Source: Spirochaetaceae bacterium (GTDB lineage: Bacteria; Spirochaetota; Spirochaetia; DSM-27196; PXBQ01). Taken from it: a stretch of DNA of 64,000 nucleotides. This document shows, piece by piece, positions 1 through 9,114 of the stretch. Numbering within the stretch: position 1 is the stretch's first letter; each line of letters begins with the position of its first letter. The position numbers were made by a program, and so were the translations under genes. The stretch spans positions 124,001-188,000 of the forward strand of contig REEC01000125.1 of assembly GCA_007695285.1 (NCBI GenBank), read 5' to 3'. Under the pieces are notes generated by a model. The model worked only from the letters and a program-made list of their open reading frames with translations, searched no databases and was not told where the DNA came from.

Positions 1-1062
1 GACGCAGACGAGTTCGCCCTCGCGGCATCCGTAACGAACCGGGACGAGTTCCGAGTAAACGAGGCGTTGCTTCGTGCGCGTGACGGCCGGATTGCGCTCG
101 CGTACGGCGCCGTACACGGCGCCACGGTACCGGAGCGCCTGGTTGCGCTGCTCGCGTACGATGCGGGCGAGTTTGAGTCGTTTCACGCGGTCTTGCGCCG
201 CGCGCCGCCGGAGCTCGCGTTTTCTTCGGAGATGATGCTTCTGCAGGGTGACGTACGCGTCATCCAAAAGCAACCGGACGAGGCGTTTCCTTTTTACGAC
301 GAGGTCGCGACGGTAGATCCCGCGTACTCGGTCGTGCCTCACCTGAATCGGGCGGGTCTCCTGCAGCCCGACTCGCGCCAGGAACGATCTTTGCTCGAAG
401 CATGGAGTCGTTTTCCAGGCGATCTCCGCGTTTTACACGCCGTGGCGGCATTCTACGCGCGCACCGACCGCGGTGCAGAAGCGCTTGCGGTGCTCAAGAG
501 CCCGGAGACACGTGAGCTCGCACGCGACAGACTCGCCGCGCTCGAGTTCATCGCGACGTACTCGCGCGAGAACCCCGACCGGTACCTCTCGAGGCTTTGG
601 ATCCTTCATAACGAACGGCCGTCGGACGCCGACGTTGCCGCGCTTCTCGCGTCGAGCCTCTACGCGTTCCGCGACTTCGAAGGGCTTCGTATGCTGATCG
701 CAAGAGCGGAGGAAGGTTTATGGACCGCGCTATACCGCGGCGTGATCGCTTTCGAAAAGCGTGACTTTTCGCGCGCGGCGTCCGCGTTCGAGGCGGCCTC
801 CGGACGATACTCCGCGTACGGGCTGTACAACGCCGCGAGACTCGCCGAGTCGCTCGGACGACGCGAGACGGCAACGCGCCTGTACGATTCGGTGATCGAA
901 ACCGGCTCAAACATCCTCGTGTCGCGCGCGTACGCCGGGCGCTCTCGGATCGAGTACGCAAACGGAGACATCACAAACGCGCGTCGCGAAATCGAACGCG
1001 CGCTCGCGATCGACCCGGAGTTCCATGCCGCCGACGTATTTCGCAGATTTCTCGGCGATTGA
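1..1062 (+). CDS. TPR-containing protein, C-terminal part (5' end outside window)
   Basis: The frame is open from base 1 with no convincing start, so this is the C-terminal 353 residues of a longer protein. The sequence is Ala/Arg/Glu-rich and helical. The last 70 residues carry a recognisable tetratricopeptide repeat (AYAGRSRIEYANGDITNARR, then ALAIDPE), and weaker helical hairpins precede it. TPR proteins are scaffolds for protein-protein contacts; no enzyme motif is visible. The map promoter overlaps its stop codon, so map starts a new transcription unit. The function cannot be named from this fragment. The TPR assignment is firm only for the C-terminus. Confidence 0.75.
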   Translation, partial: DADEFALAASVTNRDEFRVNEALLRARDGRIALAYGAVHGATVPERLVALLAYDAGEFESFHAVLRRAPPELAFSSEMMLLQGDVRVIQKQPDEAFPFYDEVATVDPAYSVVPHLNRAGLLQPDSRQERSLLEAWSRFPGDLRVLHAVAAFYARTDRGAEALAVLKSPETRELARDRLAALEFIATYSRENPDRYLSRLWILHNERPSDADVAALLASSLYAFRDFEGLRMLIARAEEGLWTALYRGVIAFEKRDFSRAASAFEAASGRYSAYGLYNAARLAESLGRRETATRLYDSVIETGSNILVSRAYAGRSRIEYANGDITNARREIERALAIDPEFHAADVFRRFLGD

Positions 1063-1088
1063 AAACACCGGTAGATCAATGGTATAGT
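1059..1088 (+). promoter_or_regulatory. Promoter of map (leaderless type)
   Basis: TTGAAA at 1059-1064, an 18-base spacer, and an extended -10 TGG-TATAGT with TATAGT at 1083-1088. The map ATG is 10 bases after the -10, so the transcript would begin about 2-4 bases before the start codon, with no room for a Shine-Dalgarno. Confidence 0.6.
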
Positions 1089-1098
1089 TCCGCAATCG

Positions 1099-1926
1099 AT
1101 GGTCAAACTAAAATCCAACGGACAAATTGACAAAATCCGCGAATCGTGTCGACTGCTTGTCGCGACGCTGGGCGAGCTGCGCGAGATTGTCCAACCTGGA
1201 ATAACGACTCGCGATATCGACCAAGCTGCGCGCAAGATAATCAAGTCGTTCGGCGGTCGTCCTGCGTTTCTCGGCTACATGGGCTTTCCCGCGGCGATCT
1301 GTACCTCGGTTAACGAAGAAGTAATCCACGGAATCCCGAACAAAAAACGACTCAAAAACGGCGATATCGTCAGTATCGATTGTGGAATCGAGTACGACGG
1401 TTTCTTCAGCGATTCCGCGCTCACTGTTCCCGTCGGCCGTATTCGCCCGGAAATCGAAAGGCTCATGCGTGTCACGTACGAGAGTCTGATTCTGGGCATC
1501 GAAGCCGCGAAGTTCGGCAATCGGATGAACGACATCTCCCGCGCAATCTTTGAACACAATCGCGCGGAGGGCTACGGCATCGTACACGAATACTGCGGAC
1601 ACGGTGTCGGTTTCGAAATCCACGAAGAACCTCAGGTTCCCAACTACGTCGGCCGCGGTCCAAACCCGCGGCTCAAGTCGGGAATGGTGCTCGCGATAGA
1701 ACCGATGATTAACCTTGGCGGCGACGACGTCGACGTTCTCGACGACGACTGGACCGTCGTTACTTCCGATCGATCGATCTCGGCGCATTTTGAGCACACG
1801 ATCGCGATAACGCGCGAAGGGACCGAAATTCTTACACCGTGGGACTCTGAAGACCTCCCGTTCCAAACCGAGGCGAAGCCCGAAGCCGGCGTGAACACAG
1901 ACCAAAACGTGACGAAAACGCTGTGA
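1099..1926 (+). CDS. map: Methionine aminopeptidase, type I
   Basis: Removes the N-terminal methionine from nascent proteins in the cytoplasm; a two-metal pita-bread enzyme. All five expected metal ligands are visible in order: Asp in SIDCG, Asp in FFSDSA, His in GHGVGFEIHEEP, Glu in AIEPM and Glu in EHTIAIT. At 275 residues it is slightly longer than the usual 250-264 because of an acidic, probably disordered tail of about 25 residues after the last ligand. The start is the first ATG of the conserved region. It lacks a Shine-Dalgarno but sits just after a good promoter, so the mRNA is probably leaderless. htrA follows after a 29-base gap with its own ribosome binding site. Confidence 0.95.
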   Translation: MVKLKSNGQIDKIRESCRLLVATLGELREIVQPGITTRDIDQAARKIIKSFGGRPAFLGYMGFPAAICTSVNEEVIHGIPNKKRLKNGDIVSIDCGIEYDGFFSDSALTVPVGRIRPEIERLMRVTYESLILGIEAAKFGNRMNDISRAIFEHNRAEGYGIVHEYCGHGVGFEIHEEPQVPNYVGRGPNPRLKSGMVLAIEPMINLGGDDVDVLDDDWTVVTSDRSISAHFEHTIAITREGTEILTPWDSEDLPFQTEAKPEAGVNTDQNVTKTL

Positions 1927-1938
1927 GAAGGGTATATT
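1909..1938 (+). promoter_or_regulatory. Possible promoter of the htrA-like gene
   Basis: GTGACG at 1909-1914 (inside the map tail), an 18-base spacer and TATATT at 1933-1938, followed by GGGGAGAG and the ATG at 1956. The -35 match is only four of six. Confidence 0.35.
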
Positions 1939-1955
1939 GAGTGGGGAGAGATCAT

Positions 1956-3434
1956 ATGTCGCAAAGCGTTTTCTATTCGCGCCGTTTTTTTCTTTTTAAC
2001 CTTGTTCTGAGCGGCCTGATTCTGGGTTTTGTTCTGTCGGTCGTGATGTTCTCGTGCTCGACTCAAATTCGCCCAGGTTCGCGTGTCGAGGCGCAGGAAA
2101 CCCAGCCGGCACCGACGGTTCAGTCGCTCGAAGACCTGCAGAGCTCATTCCGGTACGTCGCCGACACGGTCCTTCCGAGCGTCGTGCAGGTCACGGTTCG
2201 TGAGCTTCGTACCTCGGCCGACTCGTCGGACGAAACTCGCCCATGGTATGACTTTTTTTTCCGCGATCAGGATCGATTTGATGCCCCGAGTCCACGATCG
2301 CAGGGGCTCGGCTCGGGCGTCATCGTTCGAGCGAACGGCGACACGTTTTTCGTCTTGACCAATAACCACGTCATTGGCAACGCGAACGATATCCGGGTCG
2401 TGCTGGACGACGACCGCGAGTTCCCGGCACGCATGATCGGCGGCGACACCCGGATGGATCTCGCTCTTCTGTCGTTTGAGTCGCAGGATCGAGATATTCG
2501 CCTCGCGCGTCTCGGCGATTCGGACACAATGCACGTCGGTGATTGGGTCATGGCGATCGGATCACCGTTCGGTTTCCAATCGACGGTCACCGCGGGAATT
2601 GTGAGCGCGCTCGGAAGACGGGGCGGCCCCGCACAGAATATCAGCGACTTCATCCAGACCGATGCGGCGATAAACCAAGGCAACAGCGGTGGTGCGCTGG
2701 TGAACCTCGCGGGCGAGGTGGTCGGCATCAACACGTGGATCTCTTCGCAGACCGGCTACAACGCGGGACTCGGCTTTTCGATTCCGATCAACAATGCCCG
2801 CCGCGCAATCGACGATTTCATCACGCGAGGAGCGATTCAGTACGGATGGCTCGGGGTCAGCATCAGGACGGTTTCGGGATCGTTCGCAGAAGAACTCGGC
2901 GTCGCGCGTGAACGTGGTGCACTCGTGATGAACGTCTTTCTCGACGGTCCCGCGTTTCGTGACGGTTTGCTTCCGGGGGATTTCATCACGTCGATAAACG
3001 GACGCGCAGTCCGCGACTCCGATGAGCTCGTCCTGATCGTTGGAAGTCTACCGGCGGGCGAGACGGCCGAGTTCACCGTCATACGGCAAACCGAGCGAAC
3101 GACCGTTCCGGTCACGATTGCGCTGCGCGACGAGAGCTCGGTCGGGCGCGCAGCGAACTCATGGCCTGGAATGACACCGTTTCCCATCACCCCCGAACTC
3201 CGACGCGAAATGGATATCGGCCGGACCGAGGGAATCGTCGTCGACGACGTAGACCCCCGTGCCCCCGCGGGAGTCGCGGGACTCCGGGTTGGAGACCTCG
3301 TAACCGCGATCAATGGTCGGAGAATCACCTCTGTTCTCGGATTCTATCAGTATATGAACGAACCTACCGTCGACGAACTCGCGTTTACGGTTGTGCGAAA
3401 CGGCGATCGGCTCGAAATCAAAATAACGCGGTGA
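1956..3434 (+). CDS. HtrA/DegP-type serine protease with two PDZ domains
   Basis: Envelope protease/chaperone that degrades misfolded exported proteins. Residues about 7-34 form an N-terminal membrane anchor or signal sequence; a Cys follows it but is not in a good lipobox. The catalytic triad is visible: His in TNNHVIG, Asp in RMDLAL, Ser in QGNSGGAL. PDZ1 starts at about residue 290 (YGWLGV) and PDZ2 at about 405 (EGIVVDDV). At 492 residues it has the DegP/DegQ architecture. The ATG at 1956 is chosen over the in-frame GTG at 1941 because GGGGAGAG lies 5 bases before it and the GTG lies inside that site. The next gene starts 3 bases after the stop, so they are cotranscribed. Confidence 0.92.
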   Translation: MSQSVFYSRRFFLFNLVLSGLILGFVLSVVMFSCSTQIRPGSRVEAQETQPAPTVQSLEDLQSSFRYVADTVLPSVVQVTVRELRTSADSSDETRPWYDFFFRDQDRFDAPSPRSQGLGSGVIVRANGDTFFVLTNNHVIGNANDIRVVLDDDREFPARMIGGDTRMDLALLSFESQDRDIRLARLGDSDTMHVGDWVMAIGSPFGFQSTVTAGIVSALGRRGGPAQNISDFIQTDAAINQGNSGGALVNLAGEVVGINTWISSQTGYNAGLGFSIPINNARRAIDDFITRGAIQYGWLGVSIRTVSGSFAEELGVARERGALVMNVFLDGPAFRDGLLPGDFITSINGRAVRDSDELVLIVGSLPAGETAEFTVIRQTERTTVPVTIALRDESSVGRAANSWPGMTPFPITPELRREMDIGRTEGIVVDDVDPRAPAGVAGLRVGDLVTAINGRRITSVLGFYQYMNEPTVDELAFTVVRNGDRLEIKITR

Positions 3435-3437
3435 TGA

Positions 3438-4043
3438 ATGGAAAAAGAATTTCTTCCTTATGAGTACGTTCGTAACAATGCGCTGAAGCTTGCGCATCGT
3501 ATTCACGGTGACGGCTTCGTTCCGGATGTGATCTACGTCAGCCTCCGTGGAGGAGCATATCTTGGAAACGTGATCAGCGAGTACTTCAAGATCGTGCGTC
3601 GCGGAACGCGACCGGTGTTCTACGCGGCGGTGGTCGCGCGTTCGTACACGGACATTCATACTCACGAGAAAGTAATGGTCGACGGATGGACGTACGACTC
3701 CGAGTATCTCCGCAGCGGAGACCGTGTTCTGCTAATCGACGACATCTTTGATTCCGGCCGGACGATCAACCATCTCGTCGGAATTATCCTCGAAAAAGGC
3801 ATACCACGCGAAGACATCAAGATCGCGGTGCACGACTACAAGATTCGCGACTACGTGACCGACGTGATGCCGATCCACCCGGACTACTTCTGCCGCAAAC
3901 ACGTGATCGAGTCTCCCGACCGCGACAACTGGATTCACTACATGAGCCACGAGCTGGTCGGTTTGTCGTGTGAAGAGATCGAGAAGAACTACGGATCCGA
4001 CCCGGAAGTCGTGAGGATCCTCAAGGACGTGATGCGGCGATGA
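3438..4043 (+). CDS. Type I phosphoribosyltransferase (xanthine/hypoxanthine-like)
   Basis: Cytoplasmic phosphoribosyltransferase of the purine-salvage type, 201 residues. The PRPP-binding signature VLLIDDIFDSGRT is intact at residues about 96-108, and a VSLRGGAYLG loop at about 34-43 matches the pyrophosphate loop. The substrate cannot be assigned by eye. Similarity to guanine/xanthine/hypoxanthine enzymes is general, and the C-terminal half is not a family I recognise further. The gene sits 3 bases after the htrA stop, and its stop overlaps the start of the next gene (ATGA), so all three form an operon. Why a salvage-type enzyme lies between two envelope genes is unclear. Confidence 0.75.
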   Translation: MEKEFLPYEYVRNNALKLAHRIHGDGFVPDVIYVSLRGGAYLGNVISEYFKIVRRGTRPVFYAAVVARSYTDIHTHEKVMVDGWTYDSEYLRSGDRVLLIDDIFDSGRTINHLVGIILEKGIPREDIKIAVHDYKIRDYVTDVMPIHPDYFCRKHVIESPDRDNWIHYMSHELVGLSCEEIEKNYGSDPEVVRILKDVMRR

Positions 4044-7000
4044 GATCGATCGGCCCGAGACTCACGGTGTGTCTTGCGTTGATCGTTTTCGGTACGATGG
4101 CGCTCGACGCGCAGACCACGGTCCGCCTTTCCCCTGTTCCGGGTGAGTACTCCGAAAACGTCGAACTCACGATAACCTCACCCGAGCTGATCGAGTATCG
4201 ATTTGAGGGCTCGGACCGCTTCGTCGAGTACACTCGGCCGCTCGAACTCACCGCGCTCGCGGGTGAAAGCCGTCTCTACACGATCCTCGTTCGTTCGGCG
4301 GGGCACGAGAGTTCCGTGTTGTACCGGATCTCGCGCACGCCGCCGTCGATACCCGTATTCGACCCACCGCCTGGCCTTTACCGCGATCCGGTCGAGGTAC
4401 GATTCATCGTCCCCGAACATCAATCGGTCTTCTACTCGCTCGAGGAAACGACGACACGATTCCTCGAGTGGGACGGTATTCCGATCACGATCGGTGAACT
4501 TGACCAACGGCGCCCGACGACGAACGGGGCGGCATCGCGTGAGTACACGATTCGCGCATACTCCCGCGATACCGCCGGTCGAGTCACGTCGACAACGAAC
4601 GCGACGTATGTGATCGTGCCGAGTCTTCAGTTTTCGTCCGAGCCGGCCTCCGATCCCAGCCCACCGGGCGTGACGGGCCGACCTGTATTCGATTCCGATC
4701 TTCCGGCGCCCCACGTTTCCCTCGACCTCCGCACTCCGGCAGGGCCCGCGTATCTTTCCGTCGATCCGCCCGACGGCGGTACCGCCGTTTTCACGGTCGC
4801 AAACGGCGAGACGGAGATCGAACCCGACGTCGGTTCGCCTGAGATTCGCGGCGAGCACGCGGTACGAGTCCCATGGGGCATGCGGCGCGACTTCTTGTTG
4901 GTATTCCGCACGCGAACCGACGACGGTGTGCTCTCAAGCGAAACCGAACGTGTTTCGTTCACGCTCGACCGAGAACCACCCGCGCGACCCAAAATCACGG
5001 TCGGTGAGCCCGATTTCGCTGTCTCGATCGAGGAGGTAACCGGTACCGTTTTTTTCCGCGTAGAGGCCGATTATCCCGACGTTCCCGGCACGACCGCCGG
5101 CTTTGTTCGGTACGAACAAACGATTGATCTCTCGCCGTTTATCGGCGAGGTACCGATCCGTTACGCGGTCGCGGCGTATTCACGCGGCGAGAACGGTTTG
5201 ATCGGTCCGATCGCAACAACCGAGTTTTCGGCGACGCCGCCGATTTCGTACCGTGTCGCCGACGATAGCCGCGAAGATCTATCGCCGCCGATACCGATCG
5301 GAATCGACGACGGCGCGACGTACCCCGGTGCGGTTACCGTACGCGTAGCGTCGACGGCTGATACCGTCGTACGTTACGCGATCGCGGAAAAAGTTCACCC
5401 CGATCCGTTTGGTCCCGATGGTGCGCTGTACCGAGGTCCGGTAACGTTGTCGGGGAAAGACGACGCGATCACCGAGTACAAACTCCGTTTCGCAGCCGTG
5501 AACACCGCGGGAGAAATCGCATTGTCGGAAATCTACACGATCGCGATCGACCGCCGTGTACCCGGACCTGTCGCGGTTCTCGCGTTCGACACAAAAACCG
5601 AAAAACCCGTAGTCGCGACCGCGAACCCGGTCCGTCTCGAGATGATCGCGGATCTTGGTGAGATCTTTTACGAGATTGAACACGACCGGGTCGCTCCACC
5701 TCCCGACCGGAACTCGCCGAGATACGACGGTCCATTCACACTCGACGTCCCCCCCGACGCGACGGTAACCACGTATAGTGTCAGGGCGGTTGCGGTCACG
5801 CCGTCCGGTACGTGGGGGAAAATCACCGATCCGGTACGCGTTGTTATCGATCGAAGAGTACCACCCAAGCCGCCGAACCCTGTCGTCGAGCACGACGCGA
5901 CAGGCGCACGAGGTTTGATCTCCTGGCCGACACACGCTGATTTCGCACTCGAGTACCGATTTCTCGGTCCCGACTCGCCGAGTGAAGCGTTTACCGCGTA
6001 CGAGGCCCCGGTTTTGTGGGAGATCCCTCCCGGTGGCGACGAAGTAACCGTCGAGTACGCGCTGTCGTCGCCGTTCGGGGCGATCGGCCCGCCGGTTCAA
6101 ACGACGATCCGTACGCTTCCGACCGCATCTGCTCCGGTTCTGACGGGTGTAGAACCGGGAGCTGTTCTCAACACGAACGTCACGGTCTTCGCCGAATCCG
6201 ACACGGGAGTCGTTCGTTTTGAACTCGCGCGCGACGGTCGGCCGAATCGCGTCACCGAGTACTCGGCGGAACTGCCCGAGCAACTCGAACTCGACGTCGA
6301 GCCGGGTGACCGAGCGAAATTCACGCTCGCGGCGCGAACCTTTTCCGACGGGAAACGCCCGTCGCAAACGACGACGCTCGAGTTCGCGATCAACAAGGCG
6401 CCACCGGCGGCACCGGAAATACTCGGCGTCGTGGACGGAGGGCACTACCAGGAAGCGCGTGATATTTCCCTCGCGTCGTCCGATGACGCCGCTTTCATCT
6501 CGATCGTTACTCACGCGGAGACGCCTACCGACGATGATTTTTCACCGTACGATGGTCCGGTCACGCTTCACCCGGTCGACGGTAGTTTCGTTCGGTATCG
6601 TGTCGATGCCTTTGCGCGTGATGCCGCCGGAAATACGAGCCGGCGCGCAACCACGATCGTGCAGTTCGACGCGAACGTCGTGTACGTCGCGCCCGACGGA
6701 CACGACACCGCCGACGGCACGAGCGACTCTCCACTCCAGAGCATCGCCGCAGGAATCGCGGCGGCCGAGATGCACGGGCGTCGGACGGTTTTCCTCGCTT
6801 CAGGAACGTATCGGATGACGTCTCCGATCGAAGTGAAAAGCCGTGTGTCTATTATCGGCGGTCGGTCTCGCGAAAATTGGGGCGAAAACGACGAACGGTC
6901 TCTCCTTGTGGCTGACCACGCTCAGGCCGCGATACGGATTCTCACCGACGGCGTCGAGTTGACCGACGTCTCGGTAACCTCGGCGAACAGCCCGGCGCTT

Positions 7001-7996
7001 GAGATCGTTCGCGACGCGGGAGTCGCGATCACTCGTGGACGGCTCGCGGCGCCGAGGACCGTCGTCGTGAACCACGGTGGTCTGTTCCGCGCCGACGGAG
7101 TTCGAATAGAATCCGCGGGTTTCGGTTCCGGCGCGGCGGTGGAAGTATCGAGCGGCTCGGTATCGTTCACCGGCGGGGAGATTATCGCTCGCGGAAATAA
7201 CGCGCGCGCGCTGCTCGCGGCCGACGCCGAGTCGTCATTCACGAGCAGTTCGATCGTCGCGGACGCTACCGGCGAGTACGCGACGGCGGTGGCGATCCTT
7301 GGCGGGCATTTCGAGGGCGAAACCGTCTCGATTCTCGCTTCGGCCGTGCTTGGCGCGACGGCGATTCGCTCCGACGGCGCAACGTTTTTTCTTCAGACTT
7401 CGCGCGTTCACGCAACGTCGCCCGGAGATTTCGCGTACGTCGTATCGCAGAACGGCGGAATTACCCGTCTGGAAAACACCGCGGCGACCGCGACGGGCGG
7501 CACCGACCGTGTCGGAGCGCTCGTACGCGGCGGAGGTACGTTTGAGGCGACGAACGTCGTACTCGGCACGTCGGTTGATGAGACGCTGAGCTACGGACTA
7601 TGGATCAGGTCCGGTGGAGCGGTGCGAGTTCGTAATTCGATTCTGCTCGGCGACGGGACCGCGATCGCGCACGAAGGCTCCACGCTCGATATCGAGATCG
7701 TCGGCACGTATTTCGGGGGCTGGGACTCGGTCTACTCGGTCGAGCGTGGCCCTTTCGGCCGTGTCGACAGCGCGCGTGGGGCCGAGGCTCTCGACGCGCG
7801 TGAGGACGTCGATGCGTTCCTGAATCTGGACGGGCCACGCGACGTTCTTGACGCCGAGTTCAATCCGCTCGTCGATTTCCTCTCAAGTTCGGGAGTCCCG
7901 ACCGGGGCGCGATCGCCCGCCGAAATCAGCGGGCCGCGTCCGCGGGCCGGGGTTCGCGCGGGATCGATTCCATCACTCCCAGATCCACGAGACTGA
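4040..7996 (+). CDS. Large exported protein: Ig-like repeats plus C-terminal beta-helix
   Basis: An exported protein of 1318 residues with a signal peptide (residues 1-24, ending ALDAQ). Residues about 25-875 are an array of roughly nine degenerate Ig/Fn3-like units of the chitobiase C-terminal type. The repeated signs are PGEYSENVELT or PPGLYRDPVEV at the start and a (F/Y)xxYDGPxTL strand followed by YxVxAxA at the end. From VYVAPDG (about residue 880) the protein becomes a right-handed parallel beta-helix of the DUF1565/pectate-lyase type with short repeating strands. No catalytic residues are recognisable. It is probably periplasmic or surface-located, in glycan binding or adhesion. The start overlaps the preceding stop (ATGA). 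Its 3' end overlaps the convergent lipoprotein gene by 24 bases. I recognise the fold but not a named family. Confidence 0.8.
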   Translation: MRSIGPRLTVCLALIVFGTMALDAQTTVRLSPVPGEYSENVELTITSPELIEYRFEGSDRFVEYTRPLELTALAGESRLYTILVRSAGHESSVLYRISRTPPSIPVFDPPPGLYRDPVEVRFIVPEHQSVFYSLEETTTRFLEWDGIPITIGELDQRRPTTNGAASREYTIRAYSRDTAGRVTSTTNATYVIVPSLQFSSEPASDPSPPGVTGRPVFDSDLPAPHVSLDLRTPAGPAYLSVDPPDGGTAVFTVANGETEIEPDVGSPEIRGEHAVRVPWGMRRDFLLVFRTRTDDGVLSSETERVSFTLDREPPARPKITVGEPDFAVSIEEVTGTVFFRVEADYPDVPGTTAGFVRYEQTIDLSPFIGEVPIRYAVAAYSRGENGLIGPIATTEFSATPPISYRVADDSREDLSPPIPIGIDDGATYPGAVTVRVASTADTVVRYAIAEKVHPDPFGPDGALYRGPVTLSGKDDAITEYKLRFAAVNTAGEIALSEIYTIAIDRRVPGPVAVLAFDTKTEKPVVATANPVRLEMIADLGEIFYEIEHDRVAPPPDRNSPRYDGPFTLDVPPDATVTTYSVRAVAVTPSGTWGKITDPVRVVIDRRVPPKPPNPVVEHDATGARGLISWPTHADFALEYRFLGPDSPSEAFTAYEAPVLWEIPPGGDEVTVEYALSSPFGAIGPPVQTTIRTLPTASAPVLTGVEPGAVLNTNVTVFAESDTGVVRFELARDGRPNRVTEYSAELPEQLELDVEPGDRAKFTLAARTFSDGKRPSQTTTLEFAINKAPPAAPEILGVVDGGHYQEARDISLASSDDAAFISIVTHAETPTDDDFSPYDGPVTLHPVDGSFVRYRVDAFARDAAGNTSRRATTIVQFDANVVYVAPDGHDTADGTSDSPLQSIAAGIAAAEMHGRRTVFLASGTYRMTSPIEVKSRVSIIGGRSRENWGENDERSLLVADHAQAAIRILTDGVELTDVSVTSANSPALEIVRDAGVAITRGRLAAPRTVVVNHGGLFRADGVRIESAGFGSGAAVEVSSGSVSFTGGEIIARGNNARALLAADAESSFTSSSIVADATGEYATAVAILGGHFEGETVSILASAVLGATAIRSDGATFFLQTSRVHATSPGDFAYVVSQNGGITRLENTAATATGGTDRVGALVRGGGTFEATNVVLGTSVDETLSYGLWIRSGGAVRVRNSILLGDGTAIAHEGSTLDIEIVGTYFGGWDSVYSVERGPFGRVDSARGAEALDAREDVDAFLNLDGPRDVLDAEFNPLVDFLSSSGVPTGARSPAEISGPRPRAGVRAGSIPSLPDPRD

Positions 7997-9073
7997 GTCG
8001 TCGTCGACGTTTCTGCGCCACAAACCTTTGTTCGTGAGGATGAAAATATCTTCGTCCGACGCTTCGAAAAAGCCTCCGAGCACCGAAGCGTTCCTGAGCG
8101 CAGCCGACTCGTACGCTTGACCGGTCGCCACAGCAGGCGTGCCCTCGAGCCCGGTCACGGGAAGCGTGTACACGCCGCGACGCGCGCCGAGGTAGACCGT
8201 ATCTCCGATCACCGCGACCGACGGAAAGCGTACGTCGGCCGCAACGCCTGACTCCGTCCACGATGTCCCACCGTCGGTCGAGTAGGCGACCTTACCGGCC
8301 GAGTCGGATGACACCACGTCGGATGACACCACCAAGGTACCGTCTTCCGTCACCGCGATCCCGCCGATGTTCGTGATCCCGCCCGGAGCGGTCGCGACGA
8401 CCGTCGGCGCGACGTTCGGTTCAGCCGAACTCAAGACCGCGTTCGACGTCACAAACCGGTACGTGGTTCCGTCAAACGTCGCGTCAAGAACTCTCGGCTG
8501 CTGCCCCGGAAGAGCAAGCTCGTCGGTCGTCGGGTCGTCAGCGTCGGTCAGATTGACATGGTGAAAGAAGTGACCCACACCGGTCCTGTTTTCAACGACG
8601 AAAACCGCGTCGCCGGCCGACAGGAGAGTGTCGACCTGTCCGACAAGATTAGCGGTTGCCCACTCCCACTCGTTCGACTCATCGGCGGCATCGCGAACCG
8701 CGATCACGCTTCCGGCTTCGCCGACGAACGCGGCGACCACGATGCTGCCGGACGACGCGACACCTGCCGCGACGTACTCGCCGGCGCCGGTCGGGACGGG
8801 GATTGTGTCCCACGGCTCGTCGCCTACGTCGGTTGTTGATCGTCTCCAAATTCTCGGCCCAATCGCGACGAAGTACGCGCCGTCGGCCTCGGTGAACCCG
8901 GTGACCGTCTGGTCTTTCGGCAGGTTGGACTGGATTGTTTTTTCTTCGCGTTCGATCGACGCGAAGATTCCGACCGTTCCTCGATCACATCCAGCGAGAA
9001 ACAAGGCCAGGACGGCGATCGTGGTGATCGTCGCCGACGCTGCCGACGGTCGGGGGCTTTTCTTTCTTATCAT
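7973..9073 (-). CDS. Lipoprotein with predicted beta-propeller (BNR-like) repeats
   Basis: Exported lipoprotein of 366 residues. The n-region MIRKKS is followed by a hydrophobic stretch and a lipobox LAGC. The mature part shows repeated strands of the sialidase/BNR type, for example VAYSTDGGTSW with similar repeats of VAxTExGTLVVSS and VYLGARRGVYTL, which suggests a beta-propeller. No catalytic residues are visible. The ATG at 9073 is preferred because GGAG lies 7 bases before it; upstream in-frame ATGs at 9106 and 9085 lack a site. It lies 41 bases after the outer-membrane barrel gene on the same strand and is probably cotranscribed. Its stop overlaps the convergent beta-helix gene. The role is unknown; a sensor or binding function is only a guess. 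Confidence 0.75.
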   Translation of the reverse strand: MIRKKSPRPSAASATITTIAVLALFLAGCDRGTVGIFASIEREEKTIQSNLPKDQTVTGFTEADGAYFVAIGPRIWRRSTTDVGDEPWDTIPVPTGAGEYVAAGVASSGSIVVAAFVGEAGSVIAVRDAADESNEWEWATANLVGQVDTLLSAGDAVFVVENRTGVGHFFHHVNLTDADDPTTDELALPGQQPRVLDATFDGTTYRFVTSNAVLSSAEPNVAPTVVATAPGGITNIGGIAVTEDGTLVVSSDVVSSDSAGKVAYSTDGGTSWTESGVAADVRFPSVAVIGDTVYLGARRGVYTLPVTGLEGTPAVATGQAYESAALRNASVLGGFFEASDEDIFILTNKGLWRRNVDDDSVSWIWE

Positions 9074-9114
9074 CGTTTTCTCCATCGTATCGTTCGGGTC
9101 GCTCACAACAGGTG

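Noticed and set aside
2263-2270. T8 run inside the htrA-like gene as a phase-variable tract
   Set aside because: It encodes Phe-Phe-Phe in a normal linker region; T8 is common enough by chance and nothing else supports variation.
5279-6514. 411-codon minus-strand open frame inside the beta-helix gene
   Set aside because: The translation is an Arg/Asp-rich string with no domain; the plus-strand protein has clear repeats, so this is a shadow.
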